From contig JAZGUH010000054.1 of NCBI GenBank assembly GCA_037893225.1, positions 620,001 to 684,000 of the forward strand: a stretch of 64,000 bases of DNA. Reading direction: 5' to 3'. The translations under genes were made by a program, and so were the position numbers. This DNA comes from Hippasteria phrygiana (taxonomy: Eukaryota > Echinodermata > Asteroidea > Valvatida > Goniasteridae). Shown here piece after piece: positions 26,655 to 39,900 of the stretch. The notes below the pieces were generated by a model. The model did not search any database. It was not told the origin of the DNA and worked only from the letters and a program-made list of their open reading frames with translations. How positions within the stretch are numbered: the first letter of the stretch is position 1; every line of letters starts with the position of its first letter.

Positions 26655-28974
26655 TTGCATGAAATATCAACCAAATGCAGTAATTTTGACATGTATGGAT
26701 AGCTTAGATCTGGCGCTACATGTTGCAATCATCGGCGGCTTCCTAGAGTTAAAACTTGTGGAGAAAATTCAAACCTCGCAATGTTTATTTTCTTTCCGGC
26801 CAACATCTGTGTACATGTTACCGTCTATTTATTGCTCCATGCATGTCAAATTCCCTGGGGTATGGACTTGCTTTACTCATTCATAATTGCATGAAATATC
26901 AACCAAATGCAGTAATTTTGACATGTATGGATAGCTTAGATCTGGCGCTACATGTTGCAATCATCGGCGGCTGCCTAGAGTTAAAACTTGTGGAGAAAAT
27001 TCAAACCTCGCAATGTTTATTTTCTTTCCGGCCAACATCTGTGTACATATTACCGTCTATTTATTGCTCCATGCCTGTCAAATTCCCTGGGGTATGGACT
27101 TGCTTTACTCATTCATAATTGCATGAAATATCAACCAAATGCAGTAATTTTGACATGTATGTATAGCTTAGATCTGGCGCTACATGTTGCAATCATCGGC
27201 GGCTTCCCAGAGTTAAAACTTGTGGAGAAAATTCAAACCTCGCAATGTTTATTTTCTTTCCGGCCAACATCTGTGTACATATTACCGTCTATTTATTGCT
27301 CCATGCCTGTCAAATTCCCTGGGGTATGGACTTGCTTTACTCATTCATAATTGCATGAAATATCAACCAAATGCAGTAATTTTGACATGTATGTATAGCT
27401 TAGATCTGGCGCTACATGTTGCAATCATCGGCGGCTTCCCAGAGTTAAAACTTGTGGAGAAAATTCAAACCTCGCAATGTTTATTTTCTTTCCGGCCAAC
27501 ATCTGTGTACATATTACGGTATATTTATTGCTCCATGAATGTCAAATTCCCTGGGGTATGGACTTGCTTTACTCATTCATAATTTCATGAAATATCAACT
27601 AAATACAGTAATTTTGACATGTATGGATAGCTTAGATCTGGCGCTACATGTTGCAATCATCGGCGGCTTCCTAGAGTTAAAATTTGTGGAGAAAATTCAA
27701 ACCTCGCAATGTTTATTTTCTTTCCGGCCAACATCTGTGTACATGTTACCGTCTATTTATTGCTCCATGCATGTCAAATTCCCTGGGGTATGGACTTGCT
27801 TTATTCATTCATAATTGCATGAAATATGAACCAAATGCAGTAATTTTGACATGTATGGATAGCTTAGATCTGGCGCTACATGTTGCAATCATCGGCGGCT
27901 TCCTAGAGTTAAAACTTGTGGAGAAAATTCAAACCTCGCAATGTTTATTTTCTTTCCGGCCAACATCTGTGTACATGTTACCGTCTATTTATTGCTCCAT
28001 GCATGTCAAATTCCCTGGGGTATGGACTTGCTTTACTCATTCATAATTGCATGAAATATCAACCAAATGCAGTAATTTTGACATGTATGGATAGCTTAGA
28101 TCTGGCGCTACATGTTGCAATCATCGGCGGCTGCCTAGAGTTAAAACTTGTGGAGAAAATTCAAACCTCGCAATGTTTATTTTCTTTCCGGCCAACATCT
28201 GTGTACATATTACCGTCTATTTATTGCTCCATGCCTGTCAAATTCCCTGGGGTATGGACTTGCTTTACTCATTCATAATTGCATGAAATATCAACCAAAT
28301 GCAGTAATTTTGACATGTATGTATAGCTTAGATCTGGCGCTACATGTTGCAATCATCGGCGGCTTCCCAGAGTTAAAACTTGTGGAGAAAATTCAAACCT
28401 CGCAATGTTTATTTTCTTTCCGGCCAACATCTGTGTACATATTACCGTCTATTTATTGCTCCATGCCTGTCAAATTCCCTGGGGTATGGACTTGCTTTAC
28501 TCATTCATAATTGCATGAAATATCAACCAAATGCAGTAATTTTGACATGTATGTATAGCTTAGATCTGGCGCTACATGTTGCAATCATCGGCGGCTTCCC
28601 AGAGTTAAAACTTGTGGAGAAAATTCAAACCTCGCAATGTTTATTTTCTTTCCGGCCAACATCTGTGTACATATTACGGTATATTTATTGCTCCATGAAT
28701 GTCAAATTCCCTGGGGTATGGACTTGCTTTACTCATTCATAATTTCATGAAATATCAACTAAATACAGTAATTTTGACATGTATGGATAGCTTAGATCTG
28801 GCGCTACATGTTGCAATCATCGGCGGCTTCCTAGAGTTAAAATTTGTGGAGAAAATTCAAACCTCGCAATGTTTATTTTCTTTCCGGCCAACATCTGTGT
28901 ACATGTTACCGTCTATTTATTGCTCCATGCATGTCAAATTCCCTGGGGTATGGACTTGCTTTACTCATTCATAA
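26655..28974 (+). repeat. 1160-bp pentamer tandem duplication
   Basis: 26655-27814 and 27815-28974 hold the same five monomers in the same order, including the rare pair CTCCATGAATGTC (27531 and 28691) and CATAATTTCATGAAATATC (27579 and 28739). A private difference in the second copy is AATATGAACC near 27825. The tail AATTTCATG type is also found in region C (17631, 22480), which ties this block to that domain. Confidence 0.88.
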
Positions 28975-31900
28975 TTGCATGAAATATCAACCAAATGCAG
29001 TAATTTTGACATGTATGTATAGCTTAGATCTGGCGCTACATGTTGCAATTATCGGCGGCTTCTTAGAGTTAAAACTTGTGGAGAAAATTCAAACCTCGCA
29101 ATGTTTATTTTCTTTCCGGCCAACATCTGTGTACATATTACCTTCTATTTATTGCTCCATGCCTGTCAAATTCCCTAGGGTATGACTTGCTTTACTCATT
29201 CATAATTGCATGAAATATCAACCAAATACAGTAATTTTGACATGTATGTATAGCTTAGATCTGGCGCTACATGTTGCAATTATCGGCGGCTTCTTAGAGT
29301 TAAAACTTGTGGAGAAAATTCAAACCTCGCAATGTTTATTTTCTTTCCGGCCAACATCTGTGTACATATTACCTTCTATTTATTGCTCCATGCCTGTCAA
29401 ATTCCCTAGGGTATGACTTGCTTTACTCATTCATAATTGCATGAAATATCAACCAAATACAGTAATTTTGACATGTATGGATAGCTTAGATCTGGCGCTA
29501 CATGTTGCAATCATCGGCGGCTGCCTAGAGTTAAAACTTGTGGAGAAAATTCAAACCTCGCAATGTTTATTTTCTTTCCGGCCAACATCTGTGTACATAT
29601 TACCGTATATTTATTGCTCCATGCATGTCAAATTCCCTGGGGTATGGACTTGCTTTACTCATTCATAATTGCATGAAATATCAACCAAATACAGTAATTT
29701 TGACATGTATGGATAGCTTAGATCTGGCGCTACATGTTGCAATCATCGGCGGCTTCCCAGAGTTAAAACTTGTGGAGAAAATTCAAACCTCGCAATGTTT
29801 ATTTTCTTTCCGGCCAACATCTGTGTACATATTACCGTCTATTTATTGCTCCATGCATGTCAAATTCCCTGGGGTATGGACTTGCTTTACTCATTCATAA
29901 TTGCATGAAATATCAACCAAATACAGTAATTTTGACATGTATGGATAGCTTAGATCTGGCGCTACATGTTGCAATCATCGGCGGCTGCCTAGAGTTAAAA
30001 CTTGTGGAGAAAATTCAAACCTCGCATTGTTTATTTTCTTTCCGGCCAACATCTGTGTACATATTACCGTCTATTTATTGCTCCATGCCTGTCAAATTCC
30101 CTGGGGTATGGACTTGCTTTACTCATTCATAATTGCATGAAATATCAACCAAATGCAGTAATTTTGACATGTATGTATAGCTTAGATCTGGCGCTACATG
30201 TTGCAATCATCGGCGGCTTCCCAGAGTTAAAACTTGTGGAGAAAATTCAAACCTCGCAATGTTTATTTTCTTTCCGGCCAACATCTGTGTACATATTACC
30301 GTCTATTTATTGCTCCATGCCTGTCAAATTCCCTGGGGTATGGACTTGCTTTACTCATTCATAATTGCATGAAATATCAACCAAATGCAGTAATTTTGAC
30401 ATGTATGTATAGCTTAGATCTGGCGCTACATGTTGCAATCATCGGCGGCTTCCCAGAGTTAAAACTTGTGGAGAAAATTCAAACCTCGCAATGTTTATTT
30501 TCTTTCCGGCCAACATCTGTGTACATATTACGGTATATGTATTGCTCCATGCATGTCAAATTCCCTGGGGTATGGACTTGCTTTACTCATTCATAATTGC
30601 ATGAAATATCAACCAAATACAGTAATTTTGACATGTATGGATAGCTTAGATCTGGCGCTACATGTTGCAATCATCGGCGGCTTCCTAGAGTTAAAATTTG
30701 TGGAGAAAATTCAAACCTCGCAATGTTTATTTTCTTTCCGGCCAACATCTGTGTACATGTTACCGTCTATTTATTGCTCCATGCATGTCAAATTCCCTGG
30801 GGTATGGACTTGCTTTACTCATTCATAATTGCATGAAATATCAACCAAATGCAGTAATTTTGACATGTATGTATAGCTTAGATCTGGCGCTACATGTTGC
30901 AATCATCGGCGGCTTCTTAGAGTTAAAACTTGTGGAGAAAATTCAAACCTCGCAATGATTATTTTCTTTCCGGCCAACATCTGTGTTCAGATTACCGTCT
31001 ATTTATTGCTCCATGCATGTCAAATTCCCTGGGGTATGGACTTGCTTTACTCATTCATAATTGCATGAAATATCAACCAAATACAGTAATTTTGACATGT
31101 ATGGATAGCTTAGATCTGGCGCTACATGTTGCAATCATCGGCGGCTTCCCAGAGTTAAAACTTGTGGAGAAAATTCAAACCTCGCAATGTTTATTTTCTT
31201 TCCGGCCAACATCTGTGTACATATTACCGTCTATTTATTGCTCCATGCATGTCAAATTCCCTGGGGTATGGACTTGCTTTACTCATTCATAATTGCATGA
31301 AATATCAACCAAATACAGTAATTTTGACATGTATGGATAGCTTAGATCTGGCGCTACATGTTGCAATCATCGGCGGCTGCCTAGAGTTAAAACTTGTGGA
31401 GAAAATTCAAACCTCGCATTGTTTATTTTCTTTCCGGCCAACATCTGTGTACATATTACCGTCTATTTATTGCTCCATGCCTGTCAAATTCCCTGGGGTA
31501 TGGACTTGCTTTACTCATTCATAATTGCATGAAATATCAACCAAATGCAGTAATTTTGACATGTATGTATAGCTTAGATCTGGCGCTACATGTTGCAATC
31601 ATCGGCGGCTTCCCAGAGTTAAAACTTGTGGAGAAAATTCAAACCTCGCAATGTTTATTTTCTTTCCGGCCAACATCTGTGTACATATTACCGTCTATTT
31701 ATTGCTCCATGCCTGTCAAATTCCCTGGGGTATGGACTTGCTTTACTCATTCATAATTGCATGAAATATCAACCAAATGCAGTAATTTTGACATGTATGT
31801 ATAGCTTAGATCTGGCGCTACATGTTGCAATCATCGGCGGCTTCTTAGAGTTAAAACTTGTGGAGAAAATTCAAACCTCGCAATGATTATTTTCTTTCCG

Positions 31901-34900
31901 GCCAACATCTGTGTTCAGATTACCGTCTATTTATTGCTCCATGCATGTCAAATTCCCTGGGGTATGGACTTGCTTTACTCATTCATAATTGTATGAAATA
32001 TAAACCAAATTCAGTAATTTTGACATGTATGGACAGCTTAGATCTGGCGCTACATGTTGCAATTATCGGCGGCTTCTTAGAGTTAAAACTTGTGGAGAAA
32101 ATTCAAACCTCGCAATGTTTATTTTCTTTCCGGCCAACATCTGTGTACATATTACCTTCTATTTATTGCTCCATGCCTGTCAAATTCCCTAGGGTAACAC
32201 TTGCTTTACTCATTCATAATTGCATGAAATATCAACCAAATACAGTAATTTTGACATGTATGGATAGCTTAGATCTGGCGCTACATGTTGCAATCATCGG
32301 CGGCTGCCTAGATTTAAAACTTGTGGAGAAAATTCAAACCTCGCAATGTTTATTTTCTTTCCGGCCAACATCTGTGTACATATTACCGTATATTTATTGC
32401 TCCATGCATGTCAAATTCCCTGGGGTATGGACTTGCTTTACTCATTCATAATTGCATGAAATATCAACCAAATACAGTAATTTTGACATGTATGGATAGC
32501 TTAGATCTGGCGCTACATGTTGCAATCATCGGCGGCTTCCCAGAGTTAAAACTTGTGGAGAAAATTCAAACCTCGCAATGTTTATTTTCTTTCCGGCCAA
32601 CATCTGTGTACATATTACGGTATATGTATTGCTCCATGCATGTCAAATTCCCTGGGGTATGGACTTGCTTTACTCATTCATAATTGCATGAAATATCAAC
32701 CAAATACAGTAATTTTGACATGTATGGATAGCTTAGATCTGGCGCTACATGTTGCAATCATCGGCGGCTTCCTAGAGTTAAAATTTGTGGAGAAAATTCA
32801 AACCTCGCAATGTTTATTTTCTTTCCGGCCAACATCTGTGTACATGTTACCGTCTATTTATTGCTCCATGCATGTCAAATTCCCTGGGGTATGGACTTGC
32901 TTTACTCATTCATAATTGCATGAAATATCAACCAAATGCAGTAATTTTGACATGTATGTATAGCTTAGATCTGGCGCTACATGTTGCAATCATCGGCGGC
33001 TTCTTAGAGTTAAAACTTGTGGAGAAAATTCAAACCTCGCAATGATTATTTTCTTTCCGGCCAACATCTGTGTTCAGATTACCGTCTATTTATTGCTCCA
33101 TGCATGTCAAATTCCCTGGGGTATGGACTTGCTTTACTCATTCATAATTGCATGAAATATCAACCAAATACAGTAATTTTGACATGTATGGATAGCTTAG
33201 ATCTGGCGCTACATGTTGCAATCATCGGCGGCTTCCTAGAGTTAAAATTTGTGGAGAAAATTCAAACCTCGCAATGTTTATTTTCTTTCCGGCCAACATC
33301 TGTGTACATGTTACCGTCTATTTATTGCTCCATGCATGTCAAATTCCCTGGGGTATGGACTTGCTTTACTCATTCATAATTGCATGAAATATCAACCAAA
33401 TGCAGTAATTTTGACATGTATGTATAGCTTAGATCTGGCGCTACATGTTGCAATCATCAGCGGCTTCTTAGAGTTAAAACTTGTTGAGAAAATTTAAACC
33501 TCGCAATGTTTATTTTCTTTCCGGCCAACATCTGTGTTCAGATTACCGTCTATTTATTGCTCCATGCATGTCAAATTCCCTGGGGTATGGACTTGCTTTA
33601 CTCATTCATAATTGCATGAAATATCAACCAAATTCAGTAATTTTGACATGTATGGACAGCTTAGATCTGGCGCTACATGTTGCAATTATCGGCGGCTGCC
33701 TAGAGTTAAAACTTGTGGAGAAAATTCAAACCTCGCATTGTTTATTTTCTTTCCGGCCAACATCTGTGTACATATTACCGTCTATTTATTGCTCCATGCC
33801 TGTCAAATTCCCTGGGGTATGGACTTGCTTTACTCATTCATAATTGCATGAAATATCAACCAAATGCAGTAATTTTGACATGTATGTATAGCTTAGATCT
33901 GGCGCTACATGTTGCAATCATCGGCGGCTTCCCAGAGTTAAAACTTGTGGAGAAAATTCAAACCTCGCAATGTTTATTTTCTTTCCGGCCAACATCTGTG
34001 TACATATTACCGTCTATTTATTGCTCCATGCCTGTCAAATTCCCTGGGGTATGGACTTGCTTTACTCATTCATAATTGCATGAAATATCAACCAAATGCA
34101 GTAATTTTGACATGTATGTATAGCTTAGATCTGGCGCTACATGTTGCAATCATCGGCGGCTTCCCAGAGTTAAAACTTGTGGAGAAAATTCAAACCTCGC
34201 AATGTTTATTTTCTTTCCGGCCAACATCTGTGTACATATTACGGTATATGTATTGCTCCATGCATGTCAAATTCCCTGGGGTATGGACTTGCTTTACTCA
34301 TTCATAATTGCATGAAATATCAACCAAATACAGTAATTTTGACATGTATGGATAGCTTAGATCTGGCGCTACATGTTGCAATCATCGGCGGCTTCCTAGA
34401 GTTAAAATTTGTGGAGAAAATTCAAACCTCGCAATGTTTATTTTCTTTCCGGCCAACATCTGTGTACATGTTACCGTCTATTTATTGCTCCATGCATGTC
34501 AAATTCCCTGGGGTATGGACTTGCTTTACTCATTCATAATTGCATGAAATATCAACCAAATGCAGTAATTTTGACATGTATGTATAGCTTAGATCTGGCG
34601 CTACATGTTGCAATCATCGGCGGCTTCTTAGAGTTAAAACTTGTGGAGAAAATTCAAACCTCGCAATGATTATTTTCTTTCCGGCCAACATCTGTGTTCA
34701 GATTACCGTCTATTTATTGCTCCATGCATGTCAAATTCCCTGGGGTATGGACTTGCTTTACTCATTCATAATTGTATGAAATATAAACCAAATTCAGTAA
34801 TTTTGACATGTATGGACAGCTTAGATCTGGCGCTACATGTTGCAATTATCGGCGGCTTCTTAGAGTTAAAACTTGTGGAGAAAATTCAAACCTCGCAATG

Positions 34901-36999
34901 TTTATTTTCTTTCCGGCCAACATCTGTGTACATATTACCTTCTATTTATTGCTCCATGCCTGTCAAATTCCCTAGGGTAACACTTGCTTTACTCATTCAT
35001 AATTGCATGAAATATCAACCAAATACAGTAATTTTGACATGTATGGATAGCTTAGATCTGGCGCTACATGTTGCAATCATCGGCGGCTGCCTAGATTTAA
35101 AACTTGTGGAGAAAATTCAAACCTCGCAATGTTTATTTTCTTTCCGGCCAACATCTGTGTACATATTACCGTATATTTATTGCTCCATGCATGTCAAATT
35201 CCCTGGGGTATGGACTTGCTTTACTCATTCATAATTGCATGAAATATCAACCAAATACAGTAATTTTGACATGTATGGATAGCTTAGATCTGGCGCTACA
35301 TGTTGCAATCATCGGCGGCTTCCCAGAGTTAAAACTTGTGGAGAAAATTCAAACCTCGCAATGTTTATTTTCTTTCCGGCCAACATCTGTGTACATATTA
35401 CCGTCTATTTATTGCTCCATGCATGTCAAATTCCCTGGGGTATGGACTTGCTTTACTCATTCATAATTGCATGAAATATCAACTAAATACAGTAATTTTG
35501 ACATGTATGGATAGCTTAGATCTGGCGCTACATGTTGCAATCATCGGCGGCTTCCTAGAGTTAAAATTTGTGGAGAAAATTCAAACCTCGCAATGTTTAT
35601 TTTCTTTCCGGCCAACATCTGTGTACATGTTACCGTCTATTTATTGCTCCATGCATGTCAAATTCCCTGGGGTATGGACTTGCTTTACTCATTCATAATT
35701 GCATGAAATATCAACCAAATGCAGTAATTTTGACATGTATGTATAGCTTAGATCTGGCGCTACATGTTGCAATCATCGGCGGCTTCCTAGAGTTAAAATT
35801 TGTGGAGAAAATTCAAACCTCGCAATGTTTATTTTCTTTCCGGCCAACATATGTGTACATGTTACCGTCTATTTATTGCTCCATGCATGTCCAATTCCCT
35901 GGGGTATGGACTTGCTTTACTCATTCATAATTGCATGAAATATCAACCAAATGCAGTAATTTTGACATGTATGTATAGCTTAGATCTGGCGCTACATGTT
36001 GCAATCATCAGCGGCTTCTTAGAGTTAAAACTTGTTGAGAAAATTTAAACCTTGCAATGTTTATTTTCTTTCCGGCCAACATCTGTGTTCAGATTACCGT
36101 CTATTTATTGCTCCATGCATGTCAAATTCCCTGGGGTATGGACTTGCTTTACTCATTCATAATTGCATGAAATATCAACCAAATTCAGTAATTTTGACAT
36201 GTATGGACAGCTTAGATCTGGCGCTACATGTTGCAATTATCGGCGGCTTCTTAGAGTTAAAACTTGTGGAGAAAATTCAAACCTCGCAATGTTTATTTTC
36301 TTTCCGGCCAACATCTGTGTACATATTACCTTCTATTTATTGCTCCATGCCTGTCAAATTCCCTGGGGTATGGACTTGCTTTACTCATTCATAATTGCAT
36401 GAAATATCAACCAAATACAGTAATTTTGACATGTATGGATAGCTTAGATCTGGCGCTACATGTTGCAATCATCGGCGGCTGCCTAGAGTTAAAACTTGTG
36501 GAGAAAATTCAAACCTCGCAATGTTTATTTTCTTTCCGGCCAACATCTGTGTACATATTACCGTATATTTATTGCTCCATGCATGTCAAATTCCTTGGGG
36601 TATGGACTTGCTTTACTCATTCATAATTGCATGAAATATCAACCAAATACAGTAATTTTGACATGTATGGATAGCTTAGATCTGGCGCTACATGTTGCAA
36701 TCATCGGCGGCTTCCCAGAGTTAAAACTGGTGGAGAAAATTCAAACCTCGCAATGTTTATTTTCTTTCCGGCCAACATCTGTGTACATATTACCGTCTAT
36801 TTATTGCTCCATGCATGTCAAATTCCCTGGGGTATGGACTTGCTTTATTCATTCATAATTGCATGAAATATCAACCAAATGCAGTATTTTTGACATGTAT
36901 GGATAGCTTAGATCTGGCGCTACATGTTGCAATCATCGGCGGCTTCTTAGAGTTAAAACTTGTGGAGAAAATTCAAAACTCTCAATGATTATTTTCTTT

Positions 37000-39900
37000 C
37001 CGGCCAACATCTGTGTTCAGATTACCGTCTATTTATTGCTCCATGCATGTCAAATTCCCTGGGGTATGGACTTGCTTTACTCATTCATAATTGCATGAAA
37101 TATCAACCAAATTCAGTAATTTTGACATGTATGGACAGCTTAGATCTGGCGCTACATGTTGCAATTATCGGCGGCTTCTTAGAGTTAAAACTTGTGGAGA
37201 AAATTCAAACCTCGCAATGTTTATTTTCTTTCCGGCCAACATCTGTGTACATATTACCTTCTATTTATTGCTCCATGCCTGTCAAATTCCCTGGGGTATG
37301 GACTTGCTTTATTCATTCATAATTGCATGAAATATCAACCAAATGCAGTAATTTTGACATGTATGGATAGCTTAGATCTGGCGCTACATGTTGCAATCAT
37401 CGGCGGCTTCCTAGAGTTAAAACTTGTGGAGAAAATTCAAACCTCGCAATGTTTATTTTCTTTCCGGCCAACATCTGTGTACATGTTACCGTCTATTTAT
37501 TGCTCCATGCATGTCAAATTCCCTGGGGTATGGACTTGCTTTACTCATTCATAATTGCATGAAATATCAACCGAATACAGTAATTTTGACATGTATGGAT
37601 AGCTTAGATCTGGCGCTACATGTTGCAATCATCGGCGGCTGCCTAGAGTTAAAACTTGTGGAGAAAATTCAAACCTCGCAATGTTTATTTTCTTTCCGGC
37701 CAACATCTGTGTACATATTACCGTCTATTTATTGCTCCATGCCTGTCAAATTCCCTGGGGTATGGACTTGCTTTACTCATTCATAATTGCATGAAATATC
37801 AACCAAATGCAGTAATTTTGACATGTATGTATAGCTTAGATCTGGCGCTACATGTTGCAATCATCGGCGGCTTCCCAGAGTTAAAACTTGTGGAGAAAAT
37901 TCAAACCTCGCAATGTTTATTTTCTTTCCGGCCAACATCTGTGTACATATTACCGTCTATTTATTGCTCCATGCCTGTCAAATTCCCTGGGGTATGGACT
38001 TGCTTTACTCATTCATAATTGCATGAAATATCAACCAAATGCAGTAATTTTGACATGTATGTATAGCTTAGATCTGGCGCTACATGTTGCAATCATCGGC
38101 GGCTTCCCAGAGTTAAAACTTGTGGAGAAAATTCAAACCTCGCAATGTTTATTTTCTTTCCGGCCAACATCTGTGTACATATTACGGTATATTTATTGCT
38201 CCATGCATGTCAAATTCCCTGGGGTATGGACTTGCTTTACTCATTCATAATTGCATGAAATATCAACTAAATACAGTAATTTTGACATGTATGGATAGCT
38301 TAGATCTGGCGCTACATGTTGCAATCATCGGCGGCTTCCTAGAGTTAAAATTTGTGGAGAAAATTCAAACCTCGCAATGTTTATTTTCTTTCCGGCCAAC
38401 ATCTGTGTACATGTTACCGTCTATTTATTGCTCCATGCATGTCAAATTCCCTGGGGTATGGACTTGCTTTACTCATTCATAATTGCATGAAATATCAACC
38501 AAATGCAGTAATTTTGACATGTATGTATAGCTTAGATCTGGCGCTACATGTTGCAATCATCGGCGGCTGCCTAGAGTTAAAACTTGTGGAGAAAATTCAA
38601 ACCTCGCAATGTTTATTTTCTTTCCGGCCAACATCTGTGTACATATTACCGTCTATTTATTGCTCCATGCATGTCAAATTCCCTGTCGTATGGACTTGCT
38701 TTACTCATTCATAATTGCATGAAATATCAACCAAATTCAGTAATTTTGACATGTATGGACAGCTTAGATCTGGCGCTACATGTTGCAATCATCGGCGGCT
38801 TCTTAGAGTTAAAACTTGTGGAGAAAATTCAAACCTCGCAATGTTTATTTTCTTTCCGGCCAACATCTGTGTACATATTACCTTCTATTTATTGCTCCAT
38901 GCCTGTCAAATTCCCTAGGGTATGACTTGCTTTACTCATTCGTAATTGCATGAAATATCAACCAAATACAGTAATTTTGACATGTATGGATAGCTTAGAT
39001 CTGGCGCTACATGTTGCAATCATCGGCGGCTGCCTAGAGTTAAAACTTGTGGAGAAAATTCAAACCTCGCAATGTTTATTTTCTTTCCGGCCAACATCTG
39101 TGTACATATTACCTTCTATTTATTGCTCCATGCCTGTCAAATTCCCTGGGGTATGACTTGCTTTACTCATTCATAATTGCATGAAATATCAACCAAATAC
39201 AGTAATTTTGACATGTATGGATAGCTTAGATCTGGCGCTACATGTTGCAATCATCGGCGGCTGCCTAGAGTTAAAACTTGTGGAGAAAATTCAAACCTCG
39301 CAATGTTTATTTTCTTTCCGGCCAACATCTGTGTACATATTACCGTCTATTTATTGCTCCATGCATGTCAAATTCCCTGGGGTATGGACTTGCTTTACTC
39401 ATTCATAATTGCATGAAATATCAACTAAATACAGTAATTTTGACATGTATGGATAGCTTAGATCTGGCGCTACATGTTGCAATCATCGGCGGCTTCCTAG
39501 AGTTAAAATTTGTGGAGAAAATTCAAACCTCGCAATGTTTATTTTCTTTCCGGCCAACATCTGTGTACATGTTACCGTCTATTTATTGCTCCATGCATGT
39601 CAAATTCCCTGGGGTATGGACTTGCTTTACTCATTCATAATTGCATGAAATATCAACCAAATGCAGTAATTTTGACATGTATGTATAGCTTAGATCTGGC
39701 GCTACATGTTGCAATCATCGGCGGCTGCCTAGAGTTAAAACTTGTGGAGAAAATTCAAACCTCGCAATGTTTATTTTCTTTCCGGCCAACATCTGTGTAC
39801 ATATTACCTTCTATTTATTGCTCCATGCATGTCAAATTCCCTGGGGTATGGACTTGCTTTACTCATTCATAATTGCATGAAATATCAACCAAATTCAGTA

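Larger units (their letters stand above)
23640..37000 (+). repeat. Satellite region D: mosaic of shared blocks
   Basis: A third region C unit starts at 23640 but diverges near 23.98 kb (GAGAGAATTC, TATATGTATTGC). About 23.5-26.58 kb reappears at about 33.7-36.78 kb (offset 10,204 bp), sharing ACATATGTGTACATG, GTCCAATTCCC, CATCAGCGGC and TTGTTGAGAAAATTTAAACC. The TATATGTATTGC type recurs at about 30.53, 32.62 and 34.25 kb, and CGCATTGTTT at about 30.03, 31.42 and 33.73 kb. About 29.7-30.4 kb repeats at about 31.1-31.8 kb (offset 1392, six monomers). Lengths are mostly 232 bp; the 231-bp class is scarce. Confidence 0.85.
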
